Below, piece by piece: positions 12,636 to 26,201 of a stretch of 64,000 bases of DNA. Within the stretch, counting starts at the first letter, position 1, and the number at the start of each line of letters is the position of its first letter. Made by a program: the position numbers and the translations under genes. The notes below the pieces were generated by a model, which was not told the origin of the DNA, searched no databases, and saw only the letters and a program-made list of their open reading frames with translations. The stretch is from Sipunculus nudus. Its lineage: Eukaryota; Annelida; Sipuncula; Golfingiida; Sipunculidae. Where the stretch lies: NCBI GenBank assembly GCA_026874595.1, contig CM049307.1:56749870-56813869 (forward strand), given 5' to 3'.

Positions 12636-12966
12636 GGCCAAAAAAAATTAAAGGTATGGTTCTCAGGCACCGCCCGCATCAATTTTAAACCCACGCATCA
12701 AAAATTTTTTGATTTTCAATAAAAACTTTCCAATTTTGAGCTGCTGCCGCTCCGACATTTCTTTCAAGAAGGTAAAACCATAAAATTTCCTTTGTTTTGT
12801 AGTGCTTTTACTTATTTAGCAAAATAAAACTGTTATTTTCATGCTTTTCCCTTATCATTTGACATTTTTATCGAAACATACCAAATAATTTAAAATAAAA
12901 AAGCGCCCGCCCGCATTGATTTCTGAAAAAAGTGCCTGAGAACCATACCTTTTTTTTATTTTGGCC
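12636..12966. mobile_element. PIF/Harbinger-type MITE, 331 bp
   Basis: Begins GGCCAAAAAAAATTAAAGGT and ends as its inverted counterpart TTTTTTTATTTTGGCC. The terminal inverted repeats continue inward through ATGGTTCTCAGGCAC and CCCGC, about 40-50 bp per arm with few mismatches. The flanks are TAA on both sides (12633-12635 and 12967-12969). GGCC-type ends plus a 3-bp TWA duplication are the known signature of PIF/Harbinger elements. It is too short for a transposase and none is seen, so it is a deletion derivative that needs a helper element. The interior is AT-rich without recognisable content. Confidence 0.85.
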
Positions 12967-12999
12967 TAACATCTAATATGTTATTATGATATAACAATT

Positions 13000-15900
13000 A
13001 CTGGTATACTATATAATGTTACAAAGAACCGCTAATATAGGGTTTATAAAGAAAGATGCCGTAATGAACAAATGGGAATATAAAAGGTAACGTGTTGTGA
13101 ACAATGGAACAATGAAGTGTGCCTAAACATTACAAAATGGTTTCATGCCTGAACATGAAGGTAAAGTTGTTGCAGTATCACACAGAAACTATGATGCACG
13201 CCCAGCACTGCTGCACAGGGTCGTTGTGTAAAATTTAGATGTATTTAAGTGTATTAGGACAACATATCTTCTACGTGCTATTTAAATACCTTTATAGAAG
13301 AATGTTGTAGTAAAGTGAAAAGCTTTCCGAATTATAGGACACAACTGTTCTACGGAATGCACCCTCCACCATATGGGGATCCTTATTGTGGGATGCATTA
13401 ACTTGTTCGGCCCATATTCCAAGTTTCATTCGTGCATAAATGAGTTGTGAATCGTTAATTTTCACGTCGATGATAATCCTTCACTCCGTTCAGAAATAAA
13501 AAAAAAAGTTTCCCTAATCCTAGTTAATGACGATAGTCTCGCCAGGAAAAAAAAAACTGCCGTATCTCTTAATGATAAACATTCTTTAAAAAAAAAATCT
13601 GGATCCGGATTGTGATCAGATTTTATGAACTTTGTAATCCAAACCCGTTGCATGAAATTTAATTAAAACTGGTCCACAATTCTTAGAGTACGCTGCTAAC
13701 TGACATTACCAAGCAAAACTGAGAAAAGCATAAATCCTCACGGCTTGGGTATAAAAATCATTGGAGTCCTTTTCATCCATATGACATAAATTAGCGTCTG
13801 TATACCACATTTCAAATATATTACAAATAAGTATTATGTTTTAGAAAATAAGGTATTATGTTTCTGCGGGTAAGCCATAGTTCAACAAGTGCGGTTCCCA
13901 TAGTAACGCACAGGACTTGCGCCTAACACGAATCAGAACGCCAGGCACACGTCAAGCCATGCAAATTCCTGCGCATAAAAAACAGATAAATGTAACGTTA
14001 AACTTTTTATTTTCTATCACTCTATTTAACATGATAAAGAATGATTAATTATAATAATAACATTCATAGTTTTTTAAAAGAATTTGAAAACGACTCATTT
14101 AATATACAAATACAATACAAAGTAACTAAATAACGCGATACGTATCGCAATACGCTATCACATATCATAATGTATTGTAATACGACATTTGAAGGCGATA
14201 CCCAGCATTACCACTCTTCACACATGTTTATCTGCTCCAGGGTGTTGAGGCCTAATCCCCCCCCCCCCTTTTTTTGTAAAATGTTGCATCTGCCCCAGTA
14301 ACCGAGGCTTAACATTCGGACTGGGGATCTAAGTTTTGACCATGCGGACAGTATGAAAGGGTTGGGTAGTTTAATGTCTACCCACTCTACTATATTAAGC
14401 CCTTCAGAGCCCACTTATAAAATCCTACTCTTCTTGTTGGCCAGCCTTTGGCGTCATTGTAGGTTGGGAGGGGGATGGTGGGTATATATCCCCCCCCCCC
14501 TCACATTTTTAGCAGGGGGGAAAGTCAATGTAATCAACTTCCCTCATATTGAGAGAATTATAATTATATATTTTAAATAAAAAAATATAAATAATAAGTA
14601 TATTAGACGTTGGCTCCGTTTCTGAGTTGCCTGTGAAATATTTTATAGCTTATGTTTGACAACCTTATACTAAAGGGATACATATTTATAATGTGTCTCA
14701 AAGACAATAAAAAGTATATATATATTTTATATATATATATATATATAAATATATATATATTTGTAATTTGTCATAAAGACAACAAAAGGTAGGTATATAT
14801 ATATATAAATTTATATATATATATATATTATTTTGATTACCCACCCATGCCTGTCATATCCCCCCCACCCTTGAAAGTCTTGTCCCCACCCTGCGATGCA
14901 TCACCACCCTTCAAGATTAATTGATGCCACAGTGGCATCCAGTCTTTCTTCGGGTTCCTTTGAAATCCTGCATTCTCTCCAAGCAAAACAAAGAGACAGA
15001 CGAACATGAGAACGAGGCTGTTGTCCTACGGTACATTCCTTTTGACTGGAGCATAAAATATTTGTCTGGACTCGGAATAGTAATGGTTCAGCTGACGGAC
15101 CATAAAGACCAAATGTCTTTCTTGGCACTTTCACAAGTCAGATTTTACAATGTGCAAGTCTAACTGGCATTTTATGTTCCTGATTTCGTACGTGATGGTG
15201 GGTCTGTCATTACAGACACGTTTTTTTATCTCATATAATTGAGTGCCGTTTATAATTAGGACTTTCCTTCACAGCACTCGACAATTAACATAATATATAA
15301 CATCTGAATAATATAAAGACCGTGGATGACCGATTTGCTGAACTATGTCTCTATTTTTTAAACCCACATCTCAACTGGCCCTTCAGTATCAACAACAAAA
15401 AAATCTTCTATGTTTTTAATTTTCAAGACATGCGAGATAAAATCATACTTCTCGTTTTATAGTCTTTATAAATGCAAATCCTAAAGAAAAATAAGTTGGG
15501 TAGATTTACTCGCAGATCTGCTTAGAGGTGATTTTTTTGGATTTTTGATATAATCTCAAATGTATACATGTAGTTGATAAAAAGAAACGACAGAAGAAGC
15601 TATTTTTATACAAATAACCATTACACATATATTTCGTCACTACATACAGGGAATCATAGCAAATATAAAACGACAAAGTAAAATTAATTTTTATATATCA
15701 ACTGACCAGTAAGTTTTAAAAGCGCAAATTCTGTCGAAATCGTTTAAAAAATCAGCAAGGACACTTAATCTGGCTAACAAAACCTAGCACGATGGAGAAA
15801 ACTCTTTCCTGTAATTAAGGAAATCATGGGTGCAAAAAAGGACCTGTACAAATACATCGTGTGGGAGTGAAAAACATGTTTAGACGTCTTCTGGAAACTA

Positions 15901-18900
15901 TCTTGTCGCTATTTTTGCTTCGTTGTGTGAGGAAAAAACAGCACGACGGAAACAAGTGAGCGGGCAGACAGCGTAAGAAACGGACGAACATCTTTACTAG
16001 GAGCGACAGCTTCGATTAAAATCTTATAAACCCTTAGTTCTGGACTTAAGGGGATGCAAGACCATTCAAGGGTTTGTTGAAGCACTGTGTCATGTCTAAA
16101 AGGTATCTTGATTTTCAAGAATCTTCGGAACTTTCCTGCCTTGTTAGAAAAGATTTCTTTTCCATTTCATCCATCTCTTCCTCGACTATTTCGTGCTTAC
16201 GTAACGTTCGCCCACTCCCTCCGCGCCGTGGGTTTCCGTGATAAACGACTATAGTCAAAGACTTTATTTTGGGAATTTATACGAGTCTATGCTCTTGAGT
16301 CGTGTAGTGCGCCCTGTCTAGTTCAATCAGATTTAACCAATTCATCTCTCATTCATTTTACGATAACATATGAGCTATTTGGAAATTGATGTGATCTGAT
16401 ATTAATCTTATGAAATGGTGGCTGGATTTGTTCCTATAAATGATCAAATAAGGGTGCTATGGTGATTTATTTCGTCGGAATAAATAAACTGTATGGTGCT
16501 TGTTGTATTCTTTATTTAAGATTTTTATAGAAATAGAAATGATAAATAAATATCTTAAACTAAATGGCCTCAAGAAAATTGAAGCTTAGAATGTATCTAT
16601 CATTTAAACAATCCTAAGTCTATAATCAGCCGGAAAAAATATGATAATATTATGTTATCAGGTTGTTTCGCATGGCAAATAATTTTACGGTATAAGGAAA
16701 AATTATCATTGAATTATCCATATTTCCCGTTAGCTGTTTATTATATTTATTATGTATTTATGTGTTTGGTCAATTTTTAAAGATCGCTGAAAAATGTAAT
16801 ACAACCTTTTCTTAAAATAAAAATAATGACTTTATACATTAAATATATAGTAGTTTATCCTTTCCTTAATCAAAATTGGTTTGACACTGTTGCAGGGAAT
16901 TCTAGGAATTGAACTGAAGGCAACATTTTACAAATTGATAGAAACCAATGCAATGATATGGCGTTGAATGAGACATTCAGTCCCCATTCTCATATGAAAC
17001 TCGCTGAGGTGATTAGCAAATGTAAAACATGATGCTTATTAGAAGTTTCAGTTGTCTGAGATCGGGTTTCACAAAGAACAAGGTCATGGTTTCAATAAAT
17101 ATAGCTTGGCACACTGCGAAGAATCGGACTCACATCTGTACAAATCTACTGGTAAAGTTTTTTTTTTGGCAGAGAGATCTTAGCCCCGGCAATGCACTGG
17201 AGGCACTACATGCAGACACAACCGGCGTAGGTATATAAATGTAGTGAGTGAAGAGGGTAATATGGCGGGTTAAATTATCTTTGATGAAAATATTTCAAGG
17301 CAAATTACACGAATATGGATTGTTTTGTGGGTAAATACTTCATGGAATAGTTCATATTCTGTTAGCTTGTGTACATTCACTGCTAACAGAAGTCGTTTCT
17401 TAAACTGTGACAAATTTTGATTTTAAAGTTTGACAGTTGAGACAAGTAGTCCCACTGCTCCTTAGTGGAAGAAGTTCGTTTTGAGTAGAATTGTCCTCTT
17501 GCAGAGGGGAGGCAAATTGGTTGAACTCTTAGCTTAGCTGAATTTGAATTTAATAAATTTGCTTTGGACTGAATTGGAATAAGTTTTATATACATGATCG
17601 AACTGTCATTTTTTTATTAAACATTATTGAATAATTTTTATATTTTTACATTATTAAATTGGAATTGACCTTCAGGAGAAAATGAATTGACCCCATGCCT
17701 GGTTACATGAATAATGAGTGAACGATAATGAGTAACCTGTCCCGCTTTTACAAATAAATAGCAGGGGCGACCATGTGAAGAAGACATTCTATGGAGAAAC
17801 ATGAGACAGCTATTGCCAGTTTACGCCCATACTTGCCCATCAAGAGTTATTTAGGTTGCCTGGAGCCGTGGCAAGGCCGGGCAAGGCTAAGACAGTGTTG
17901 GCGGCAACTAAGTCCTTGTGACAAACGAGCTACCGTTATGCTCCTGTTATTTGCTAAACAATGTAATAGACTATTCACAGAATCCATGAGCTCCAGGATA
18001 CAATTCAGCGAATGCAGGACATGAAAATTTATCTTCCAGGCTCATACCTTTAAAATGTCACAGATTAACGAGGCCGCGATGTCTGGCATTTTCGATTATT
18101 TGACATAAAAACCCATCACACGATGAATGCTATATATGTTTGCTTATAAACCGTATTAAAACGCCGTCGGCGAAAACAGGCAATTCGATGCGCTTTGTGA
18201 TCCGCTTACGGAACTGTTCTATTTGTAATATGCTCTTCCAACCTTATTTTTTACCGCGACATGAGTCCCTTAAGAATGGTGATTTATACTTCGGGTCTTT
18301 TGTTGGGATGAACGGTTTATTTGACATCCTCCTTTCTGGAATCCATAGTTTACCGGCGCTTGCAAAATTTACCATTGAATAAACGCTGTATGCACGGATA
18401 CCAGATGCTCAGGTTTATTCTGAGCGCAAATATGCCAGTAGAACGTTCATAGGCTATAGCATTCCAATAAGATAGTATATACTTTCTTCTAAGAGAAACA
18501 TAAAACTTCATTCAGATAATTAATGGATGATACTTGAAACTATGTCTCTCATTTTAATTAACTTAATGTTTTTCAGGTGAAAGTAATATTGTATTTATAT
18601 TTTTCTAACTAATGGGTCTTTTTAATCGAACAATTGAGACATTAAAGTCTATGAACATAAAACTTATCACTAACTCGCAACTTTAGTTTTTTTCGTGCTG
18701 TTTTCTATCGAGTTAGCAGCGTTCACTTGGTATACGAAAAATATAACGTAAGTGCAGGGCTGGTAAAATCCAATTAAGCTTGCCGAGATAACGCAATACA
18801 TTTAAATCTACATATTGTTGCTGACATTTAAATAACTGACTATCATTGTTGAAAAGACATTGTATTGTTGAAAGGATATATTGGGTTTTTTGGTAAGATA

Positions 18901-20290
18901 TATTGTTTTTTCGATCAGATATATTGTATTGATATATAGTATATAAATGTGTTTTTTTTTTGTACACCATATTTTATGGATATGTTAGATCTTGTATAGC
19001 GGTTTCGTGATTTATGTGAAAGTGGTTAACTGTCCAATGCTACGTCGCTCTCTAGACGTATAGACGAAGCATGTCTGTTTCTTATTCATAAAGTGAATTT
19101 ACGTTTCCTGATACCACATAAAACTGTTATTGCACAATGCAATTTAACTATATCAAGTTTAAGTATATCAGTCTTACATTGCAGGGAAAATAATATATAA
19201 AATAAAAGGTATATTTTATAGATATTCGACAAGACATATTTATTTTTCACATTTTTCCTACCTTTCTACAGCAACCCAGATTTATCACTTCCAAAGTTAT
19301 AATATTTCGAAATCCTTTTTACTCACCTACCATTAATTACATTTATTGTAGTCAAAAATATCACTGTCTATATATATTAACATATAAAAATGGAACCACC
19401 CGCCACGTCCTTTTTGGTTGACAATGGTAGTTTGAAATTAATTTGACTTCATAGAGTTACAAATTCTAAAGTTTTATCCCTTTCCATGCCATCAGTTCTG
19501 TTTTTCCACATTTACTTGGAATTTGCCGGCAGTATTAAATTTATGTTTCCTTCAGTGACAGGGCAGAATCTTACCGTAGGGTATTGCTGCTGAAAGCGAA
19601 ATTGGATGACATTTTGGGACTGACTGTCACCAGAAAACGTCTGTGACCATTATTAATTATGTTTGTATTAAACATTGGTATTTCATGCTTATTCAATTAG
19701 TATACGGATATTAATATCGTATTTTATTCGTTTGTCTTATTTTAATTGCACGCCACTCATTACTTTATACCCTGTTCAGACAGGTTAGATAGATAGAAAA
19801 AACGAAGGAATGATATATTAACAAATGTATAGATCAATGTGGATTTCATTCAATTTTATACTTGATTATGAATATTCAAAAGGAAATCCCTCTGTCGGTT
19901 TTCCCTCCCCACCCTTTCTCTCATCGGTTCTTTCGTCCGTCTATATGTTTATATACAGTGGCAGTAAAAAGAGTTATTCTTTCTCCCTTAATTCAAGAAC
20001 AGTGGCAAATGTTCGAAATTAAAAAAAAATCCTCTTTCTATGTGGACGGAATTTCCCATGACAAAACAATGGATTCCAGCAAAGCCTGCTGAAACTGACT
20101 TATTTCTGGACAATGGATTAAACGCAATGCGTTTTTCGAAAACTAACCCGAACTATACGTTAGAAAATCACTTTTTTCGACAATCTTTTTTCGACAATTG
20201 AAGGAGCATTGACCGGGCAAGAATGTGAATTTATTGGAATAAATCGGCAAAAAGGGAAATAAATGTCTGTTTCGACATAATTGGATCCCA
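13000..20290. other. long AT-rich stretch without recognised genes
   Basis: Only short broken frames, C tracts at 14257-14268 and 14490-14500, and interrupted TA-rich microsatellites (14716-14830) are visible. Two slightly GC-richer patches (14890-15160 and 17790-18380) have open frames of 75-80 codons on one or both strands. I recognise no protein family in them and see no convincing splice pairing. Confidence 0.5.
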
Positions 20291-20315
20291 AGCGTATTCT
20301 ACTCAGCTTGCTCGG

Positions 20316-20561
20316 TTAAACAATGGAAGGGACCAGGTGTCCAGCGAACGTTGGCCCCTGTCTGCCATATATATCAGCGACGCTGAACATGAACAAAACA
20401 GGCGTAATACCAAGCAAGGCGGAAGCATAAAAATAGACCTTAACCCCCCGTAATTTATACATCGGCAGCGGCTCGTACTCACTAATGGCCAGATGACTTG
20501 CGTCCCCTCGCTGGACCCAAGTGACCGCTGGAGACTGATTGAGAAACTGACCAATGGTCAT
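20316..20561 (-). CDS. possible host exon, tentatively dual-oxidase-like
   Basis: A minus-strand frame of 81 residues in a patch richer in GC than its surroundings. A TTGTGGTAG acceptor-like sequence lies immediately before its ATG. The order of features is W-x2-GD, then EPLPMYK, a G-x-KV word and a hydrophobic segment of about 20 residues (YFYASALLGITPVLFMF). From memory, dual oxidases have W..GD, then EPC.P, G.EV and a membrane segment between the peroxidase-like and EF-hand regions. The cysteines usual there are absent, and no neighbouring exon of such a gene was found. A strong donor-like GTGAGTACG lies inside the frame, which would allow a much shorter exon. It could equally be a pseudoexon or a chance frame. 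Everything beyond the open frame is inference. Confidence 0.25.
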   Translation of the reverse strand: MTIGQFLNQSPAVTWVQRGDASHLAISEYEPLPMYKLRGVKVYFYASALLGITPVLFMFSVADIYGRQGPTFAGHLVPSIV

Positions 20562-20944
20562 CTACCACAATTTAAGAATTCGAGACATAATTATTGACAT
20601 GGCAGAGTGCCTTGTTCACAGTGATTGCCTGGGTGCAGGCAGGGCCTTCAGTAATCCGAGCACGCTTCAACAATCCCGGAACTAAATACTCTCTGATGGC
20701 TTGCGATATGTGCGTACGCCACATCTTGTAAACATTTTCTTGACAAGCAAAGACAGTATATAATGATGGTTGTCAAGTGAAATTGAGTATGGAAACGTTT
20801 TTTATGAAAGGAGTATGTTCTTTTTTCTTGATATTCGTGTCATCTAAATACAAAAATCTCAAAGGAAATTCCTCCCGGGCACACAGACTAATTGTCTCCA
20901 TTTTAACAACAGCTAAGATTATCTGTAAGCCATCTGTAAGCCAG

Positions 20945-21165
20945 GCCTACGTATACGTATGCAACCCTACGCCTGTTATACGCAATCCTACGCGTAGGTA
21001 CGCAAACTGTATATGCCCTGTAGGCACGTGGTGCCTGTGCACAGGGTACGCAACCATACGTCATCCTACGCATAATACCTAGCAACATTTTGTCATGAGT
21101 ACGCAGCCTAATTTCTTCGTACTTGGTACGCCGCAATACGTACTTCTACGTAGGCCTAGTGTGAA
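20945..21165. repeat. TACG-rich cryptic repeat
   Basis: About a dozen TACGC, TACGT or ATACG words within roughly 220 bp, some in palindromes such as CCTACGCGTAGG and TACGTATACGTA. The preceding bases contain a short direct duplication of ATCTGTAAGCC. CpG is far commoner here than in the flanks. No array period is constant, so it is cryptically simple rather than a true tandem repeat. Confidence 0.65.
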
Positions 21166-21199
21166 ACCCTCTTTATTAGCTTTACACGGTTTACACGTT

Positions 21200-23380
21200 G
21201 TAATGGCCATGTGTATGAGTAAAGAAAGTCCTTGCGACATCTCCAAGCACGAAGAAAAAACATGAATCAATAAGAAATACCGGTTGCAAGCTTAAAACCA
21301 TTGATGAATGAAGTTGTCAGGTGGCGTGCGCACAATGTTTATGTTGCGCGTCACTGGTCGCTCTCGGTGCAAGTTTATTTCCACTTCTGTGAAAGAGTAA
21401 GCCAACGCATTTAGAAGACACTAGGAGTTATCATGATGTTTTTAAGCGAAAACACTAAATTCCATGTATACTTACCTGTACCTGGAAAGTGAATAGGTCC
21501 CTTAAAACATCCTATCGTCCTTTGTATAGACCTAGTTAGTAGGTACCATGAAAATATCATAGAGAATAAAAAGAGCTAAAAAAAATACGTTGATTTTATA
21601 AATAACTTTAAAAGACCTTCTATGTTTTCCGATATCTTAGTAATGTTAAAATATACACATAAATTCGACCTGCGACCTTTAACATATGTGTTTTTGTGTG
21701 CATGCAAAATGATATATGCAAACACTGCGAAAAATAAAATAATCAGGGGGATGGGGACGCGACATGAAAGTATTCCGGTGGCAGCGACCAGGCAAGAATC
21801 TATCTGCCGAGGGAGTTTAGTAGCATTGGGACATGTATCGGCAACATAAAGGGCGGGATAACACTTTTTTACACGCCAAAGTCCTCAAATTACAGTAGGA
21901 TGTTATATAAATAAAATGAAACCATTTTCAGATAATATGTATATATATGTTGAAGGGAGCGCGCCCCCCTTTGGTTTAAGACCAAAATTTCTTCGAAAAT
22001 AGGATATATAATATACATATTATATTTAGACAAGTTGATTTTGCGAGTCGCATCTTTTTTTTCCTACGCTCGTTCATGAGGGAGTTAGGGGTATTGTCTA
22101 CAAGCACTCCCATGATAAGCACTTATACATGATAATTTGAGCCCGATTCGAATAAATTATTTTTAGAAATTATTTCAAGAATATCCTATTTTTTTTATGA
22201 TAATCCTTTTTTTCGTGGTAAGATGAATTTTCAGATTGCAACCCGTATTACCAGATTTGAAATGATGAGAACACACTAACAAATACATAAGATCTTTTTT
22301 TATAAAAAAACTCTTTAGCTCTGGGATTCCTTAGGAAATAATGGATTGTCGGTTATAATATATCGTAGTTATTGTGTGAAGTCTGTGAAGTTTGGTGTTC
22401 TTATATAGTTTTTATTTCTGTATGCACTTTGTATAAATTAGTCCCACTTGTAGACACAAAAGAATTACTCAGGAATCAAACTAGTCCAAATTTGCGAAGA
22501 GCTGTTAGTTCAAGCGGGACTTAAATTAACGTGACGGCACGGACGCGTTAACTCCGCCCACTTTGGTTACTGTTGCTTCGTAGGACATCAAACCAAGAAA
22601 GCGTGCTGTTTGAACACGCGGAACCAGTACTTCGATCAGCTGTTTATAGCACCAGAATTCTAACTATATCAATTTGATTGAGAACGCACCCTTAGGTTTA
22701 AAAATTACACATGAAGGCGAAAGGGATTTTTTTTTAAATATAAATATTGAGAAGTTTGATGAATTTGCGCATGTTTCTGTGCGATATGGTTTTGTTCAAA
22801 TGGTTTTGGTTCGTTGAATGTTACAGGGGTTTGAAATTTATTATTTGGCCAAGTAAGCGTACTATCATAATACATCACAGAAACGATAGGAGCTAGCATC
22901 ACCAAGTTTTGTGCAAAAGTTGGTCACATGACTCGTATTTGAAACTTAGGTTTTTGCGGCGCCACCTACATCGACCTGTTTTTACGGGCAAATCTCGTAA
23001 GTTTAGCTCTTAAAAAAAGATGAAACTGTCAAGCTGAATAGCTTATTTTTTTACAAGAATTATCCTAGGGTAGGGTTCTTTCAATTATATAAAAATAGAT
23101 TGAGTTCATTGATTTTTGGTGGTATCATAGAAAACTGAAGTTGGTCTAGTGGCCATTAGTAAGCTTATTTCCATCTGAAGGATGCAATAGTGTTCTCCTG
23201 TAAAACTGTTATTTCACCTTCGGTAACATTGCACAAAAATGAGACTAAGTTGGTCTTTGTTAAAGTTTACTTTAATGATTTGCAGATTTATTGTACCTTT
23301 AACGATGTATGGTGTTACAAATGTCTCTTTTATTGTATGCAGCAGTCTTACATGTGTATGTGCAGAACTAGCATTGTCCG
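21200..23380. other. AT-rich non-coding stretch
   Basis: No supported gene or mobile element. Frames are short and carry no recognisable motif. Confidence 0.5.
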
Positions 23381-23409
23381 TTGCTATGGCGGCATAGCAC
23401 GCGTGGGGT

Positions 23410-24110
23410 CTGACGTGTAAACACAGCGGTCATGCTAGTCTTGGGCTTTCTCGCTTGGCCGAGCCGGGCCGGCCCACATGTGAACCCTGACATGTAGAAA
23501 CACAGCGTTCGTTGTTCTAGATGTTTCCTGTAACGTGTGTATTATTGGGTTCTTTAAATTATTCGGGAAATGGAAAGTTCTCGGCTTGAGGTGAAAAGTT
23601 ATAAATAAGGGGCTGTGTTTAGAGCCGGTAGGAAAAAGAGAGAAATATTCCAGCGTACATGGAAGAGTATTCGCCAGCTTGTAGACCGAATTGATAATTT
23701 CAGCAGTTATAGATTTTCTTCGAATTTGCAACGGTTTTTAATTAGTCTTCAGTTTGCCTTTGGGATCACTATCAGAACTTCACTTTTGGATTAAAGCAAA
23801 TTGATTTTGTGATTAAACTGTACTGTTATTGTCTGAGAAGTTTATGTGAACTGTTCATCTGGATTATATGCTTTAAAGGACTTTTTGTCTCTGTGACAGT
23901 GGTGGTATCAAGGTACTGTACACTTTATTTATTATACTCTGTAATAGTATTGATTTGCTCTTGTACGTTGTTATAATGTGAAATTGTATTGATTGAGTGT
24001 ATTGTATATTAGGGTTGTTTTAAGAATAAATTGTAATCGTTTGTTAACAAAAAACACTGACTTCATTATTCATTCCCTTAGACATTTCACGCTGCCTAGT
24101 GTTACAGAAT
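23410..24110 (+). mobile_element. LTR-like dispersed repeat, copy 1 (solo-LTR candidate)
   Basis: Shares long ordered blocks with 42403-43005: GTCATGCTAG..TTGGGCTTTCTCGC, TGGCCGAGCCGGG, TGTAGA.ACACAGCG, TTCTAGATG.TTCCTGTAACG, GAATATTCCAGCG, GACAGTGGTGGTATC.AGGTACTG and GGGTTGTTTTAAGAATAAATT. An AATAAA signal near the end, followed in this copy by about 80 bp closing on GTGTTACA, fits the R-U5 end of a Gypsy-like LTR. No primer-binding site, gag or pol was found beside it. The 5' limit is approximate. Confidence 0.55.
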
Positions 24111-24119
24111 CTGATTTTT

Positions 24120-25648
24120 TCTTATCTCCATAACAGAATTTGTGCTCGTCGCGACTGCGTGATCTATGGATATAAGTTCTGTAACAAGGGAATATGAGCT
24201 CCTTTGTTAATCAAAACTAATAGATTGGTTGTATTCACAAACTGAGCTCTTTTTGGTGTATAAGCAGAGATGAAAAGGCAAAATAAATAATTGGTTCCAT
24301 AACTACGTTATGTAACAGATAACAAGTCACGTAGTTTTAAAGGCGAGAAACAAGTCCAGCCGCGTTGCTACCATTAAAACATAATCCCATTTAGCCTTAC
24401 CGTGCCCCATTTTAAACATGTCACGGCAGAGTGACTACTGCAAAAAGTGCCCTTTCGCTCATTTTTCAAAATTAACTGTTACACGCATCAATGAAAACAT
24501 GTTTTGTGATTCATGTATGTGTTAAACACGTATCATTAAAAAGTCATTAATGAGCAGTAGTTGAAATACCTAAACATGTCTGAGAAGTATTTTAAACATT
24601 TTCATACTTTTTTTGAAGGCGTGATATTTTCCCTTTTTCTGCTTAATATTTCGATGCTTTTACTTTTAAACTAATGGTTTTAAAGATAAAGTGTAATCAA
24701 CAGCTCAATATAAGTAGAAAGCACTATCTTATAGCACAGAAACAGCTCTCACGAAGATTAACCGCAGGTCATCTGACCAGAATGGCAATACAATAGGCAA
24801 CAGTTGGCTCTATGATATGTAGAACGAACAACGCTGATAAATGTCTTGAACTGAAAGGTATAATATCTGAAATCCCTTAAGTCTTATGTGAAACTGGATT
24901 CACTTTCTCTGTATTGTTTTCTCAATGTAATCTTAAGTATATATACGCAAGGGACATAAAGCCCAGTCAACACTATAAAGTAATCTGATTATTTGGCACA
25001 TTCGCTGGTCACAAACACACACATATATAATTTCATTTATGTTTTAATTTATGACTCAGATTGGAGACTTGAAGAATCCAGGAGAATTTAATCTAAAATT
25101 CTATAACATATCTGATACTTCATTCATGAGAAACAGTTTCCACAGTATAGAGAACATTTGGAATGGATTAATAATCAGTCCATTGTCATAGTTAATTTAT
25201 GACCATTTCAGAACTATTTCCCAGGGGTCTTTCCCTTTCAGTAGCATAACTGGCAAAACCCAATATTTAATTCAGCCCAAACGTTGTTTTTAAATCATAT
25301 TAGACCCATAAAGTATACATTATCATAAATCACTTGTAGTGTTTTTCCCAGGGTGAACATATCTTTGTTTTTTTCTTTCATTTTCATTTGATATTTGAAC
25401 ATTTTTCAATTATTTAATCAGTACGCTATTTTAAGCACCTAGTAACAGCAATCTATTTTTAGCAGGCTAACATTATACTACATGACACTACCTAAAAAGT
25501 GCATTTTGTTTCTCTCCCATCATGTCTCTATCTACATTGAAACTGAAATTTCAGATTTGATTCAATAAAAAAAAAACGGAAATTAAATTTCCATCAATAA
25601 GAAGTATATACATAGAAAACAAAACTGTTTAGATATATTTTGATGTCA

Positions 25649-25697
<49 letters not shown>

Positions 25698-26150
25698 TGT
25701 TCAACAAAGAAAACAACATATATCACGGGTACTATTATAGGTAGTGTTGAATATAGCCTACCTGTTAGTAGATATTTTATTGTTACATCAAGTCTTTATA
25801 TATAGCTATTTTTTTTCAACAAGAAAGACATACAACAGAGAAAAAGCATTTTGCGATGTTATTATGTAGTTTGATTATTTAGTCCACTATAATTTGGCTA
25901 CCTGTTACTCGGTGCATAAAATAGTGTACCTTTAAATGTATTTTTACAAAATCATGTTAAAATAAATGAAAAGTCCACAAATATGTACACCATCAGAAAG
26001 AGCACTGTACCAGGTTTAAAAAAAAAATGTATACTTTATACCTGTCTATGTGTACAGGGACAAGGGACATGATCAGAAGCAATATTTTGCCTACTCTTTC
26101 ACACTAACAGTTCAGTTATGCTTTATACAAAAGTTTACCAGAAAGAACAT
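24120..26150. other. AT-rich non-coding stretch
   Basis: No supported gene. Several AAACATGT-like palindromes occur at 24410-24600 and a TA run at 25652-25695. Confidence 0.5.
25652..25695. repeat. (AT)22 microsatellite
   Basis: Perfect AT run of 44 bases. Confidence 0.95.
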
Positions 26151-26201
26151 CCCAGCACACAGGCTCAGTACATATGACTCTGCGTGTTTGAAAACACCGT
26201 C

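Noticed and set aside
14901-15163. Overlapping frames of 77-80 codons on both strands
   Set aside because: No recognisable protein motif on either strand and no convincing splice sites; slightly raised GC alone is not enough.
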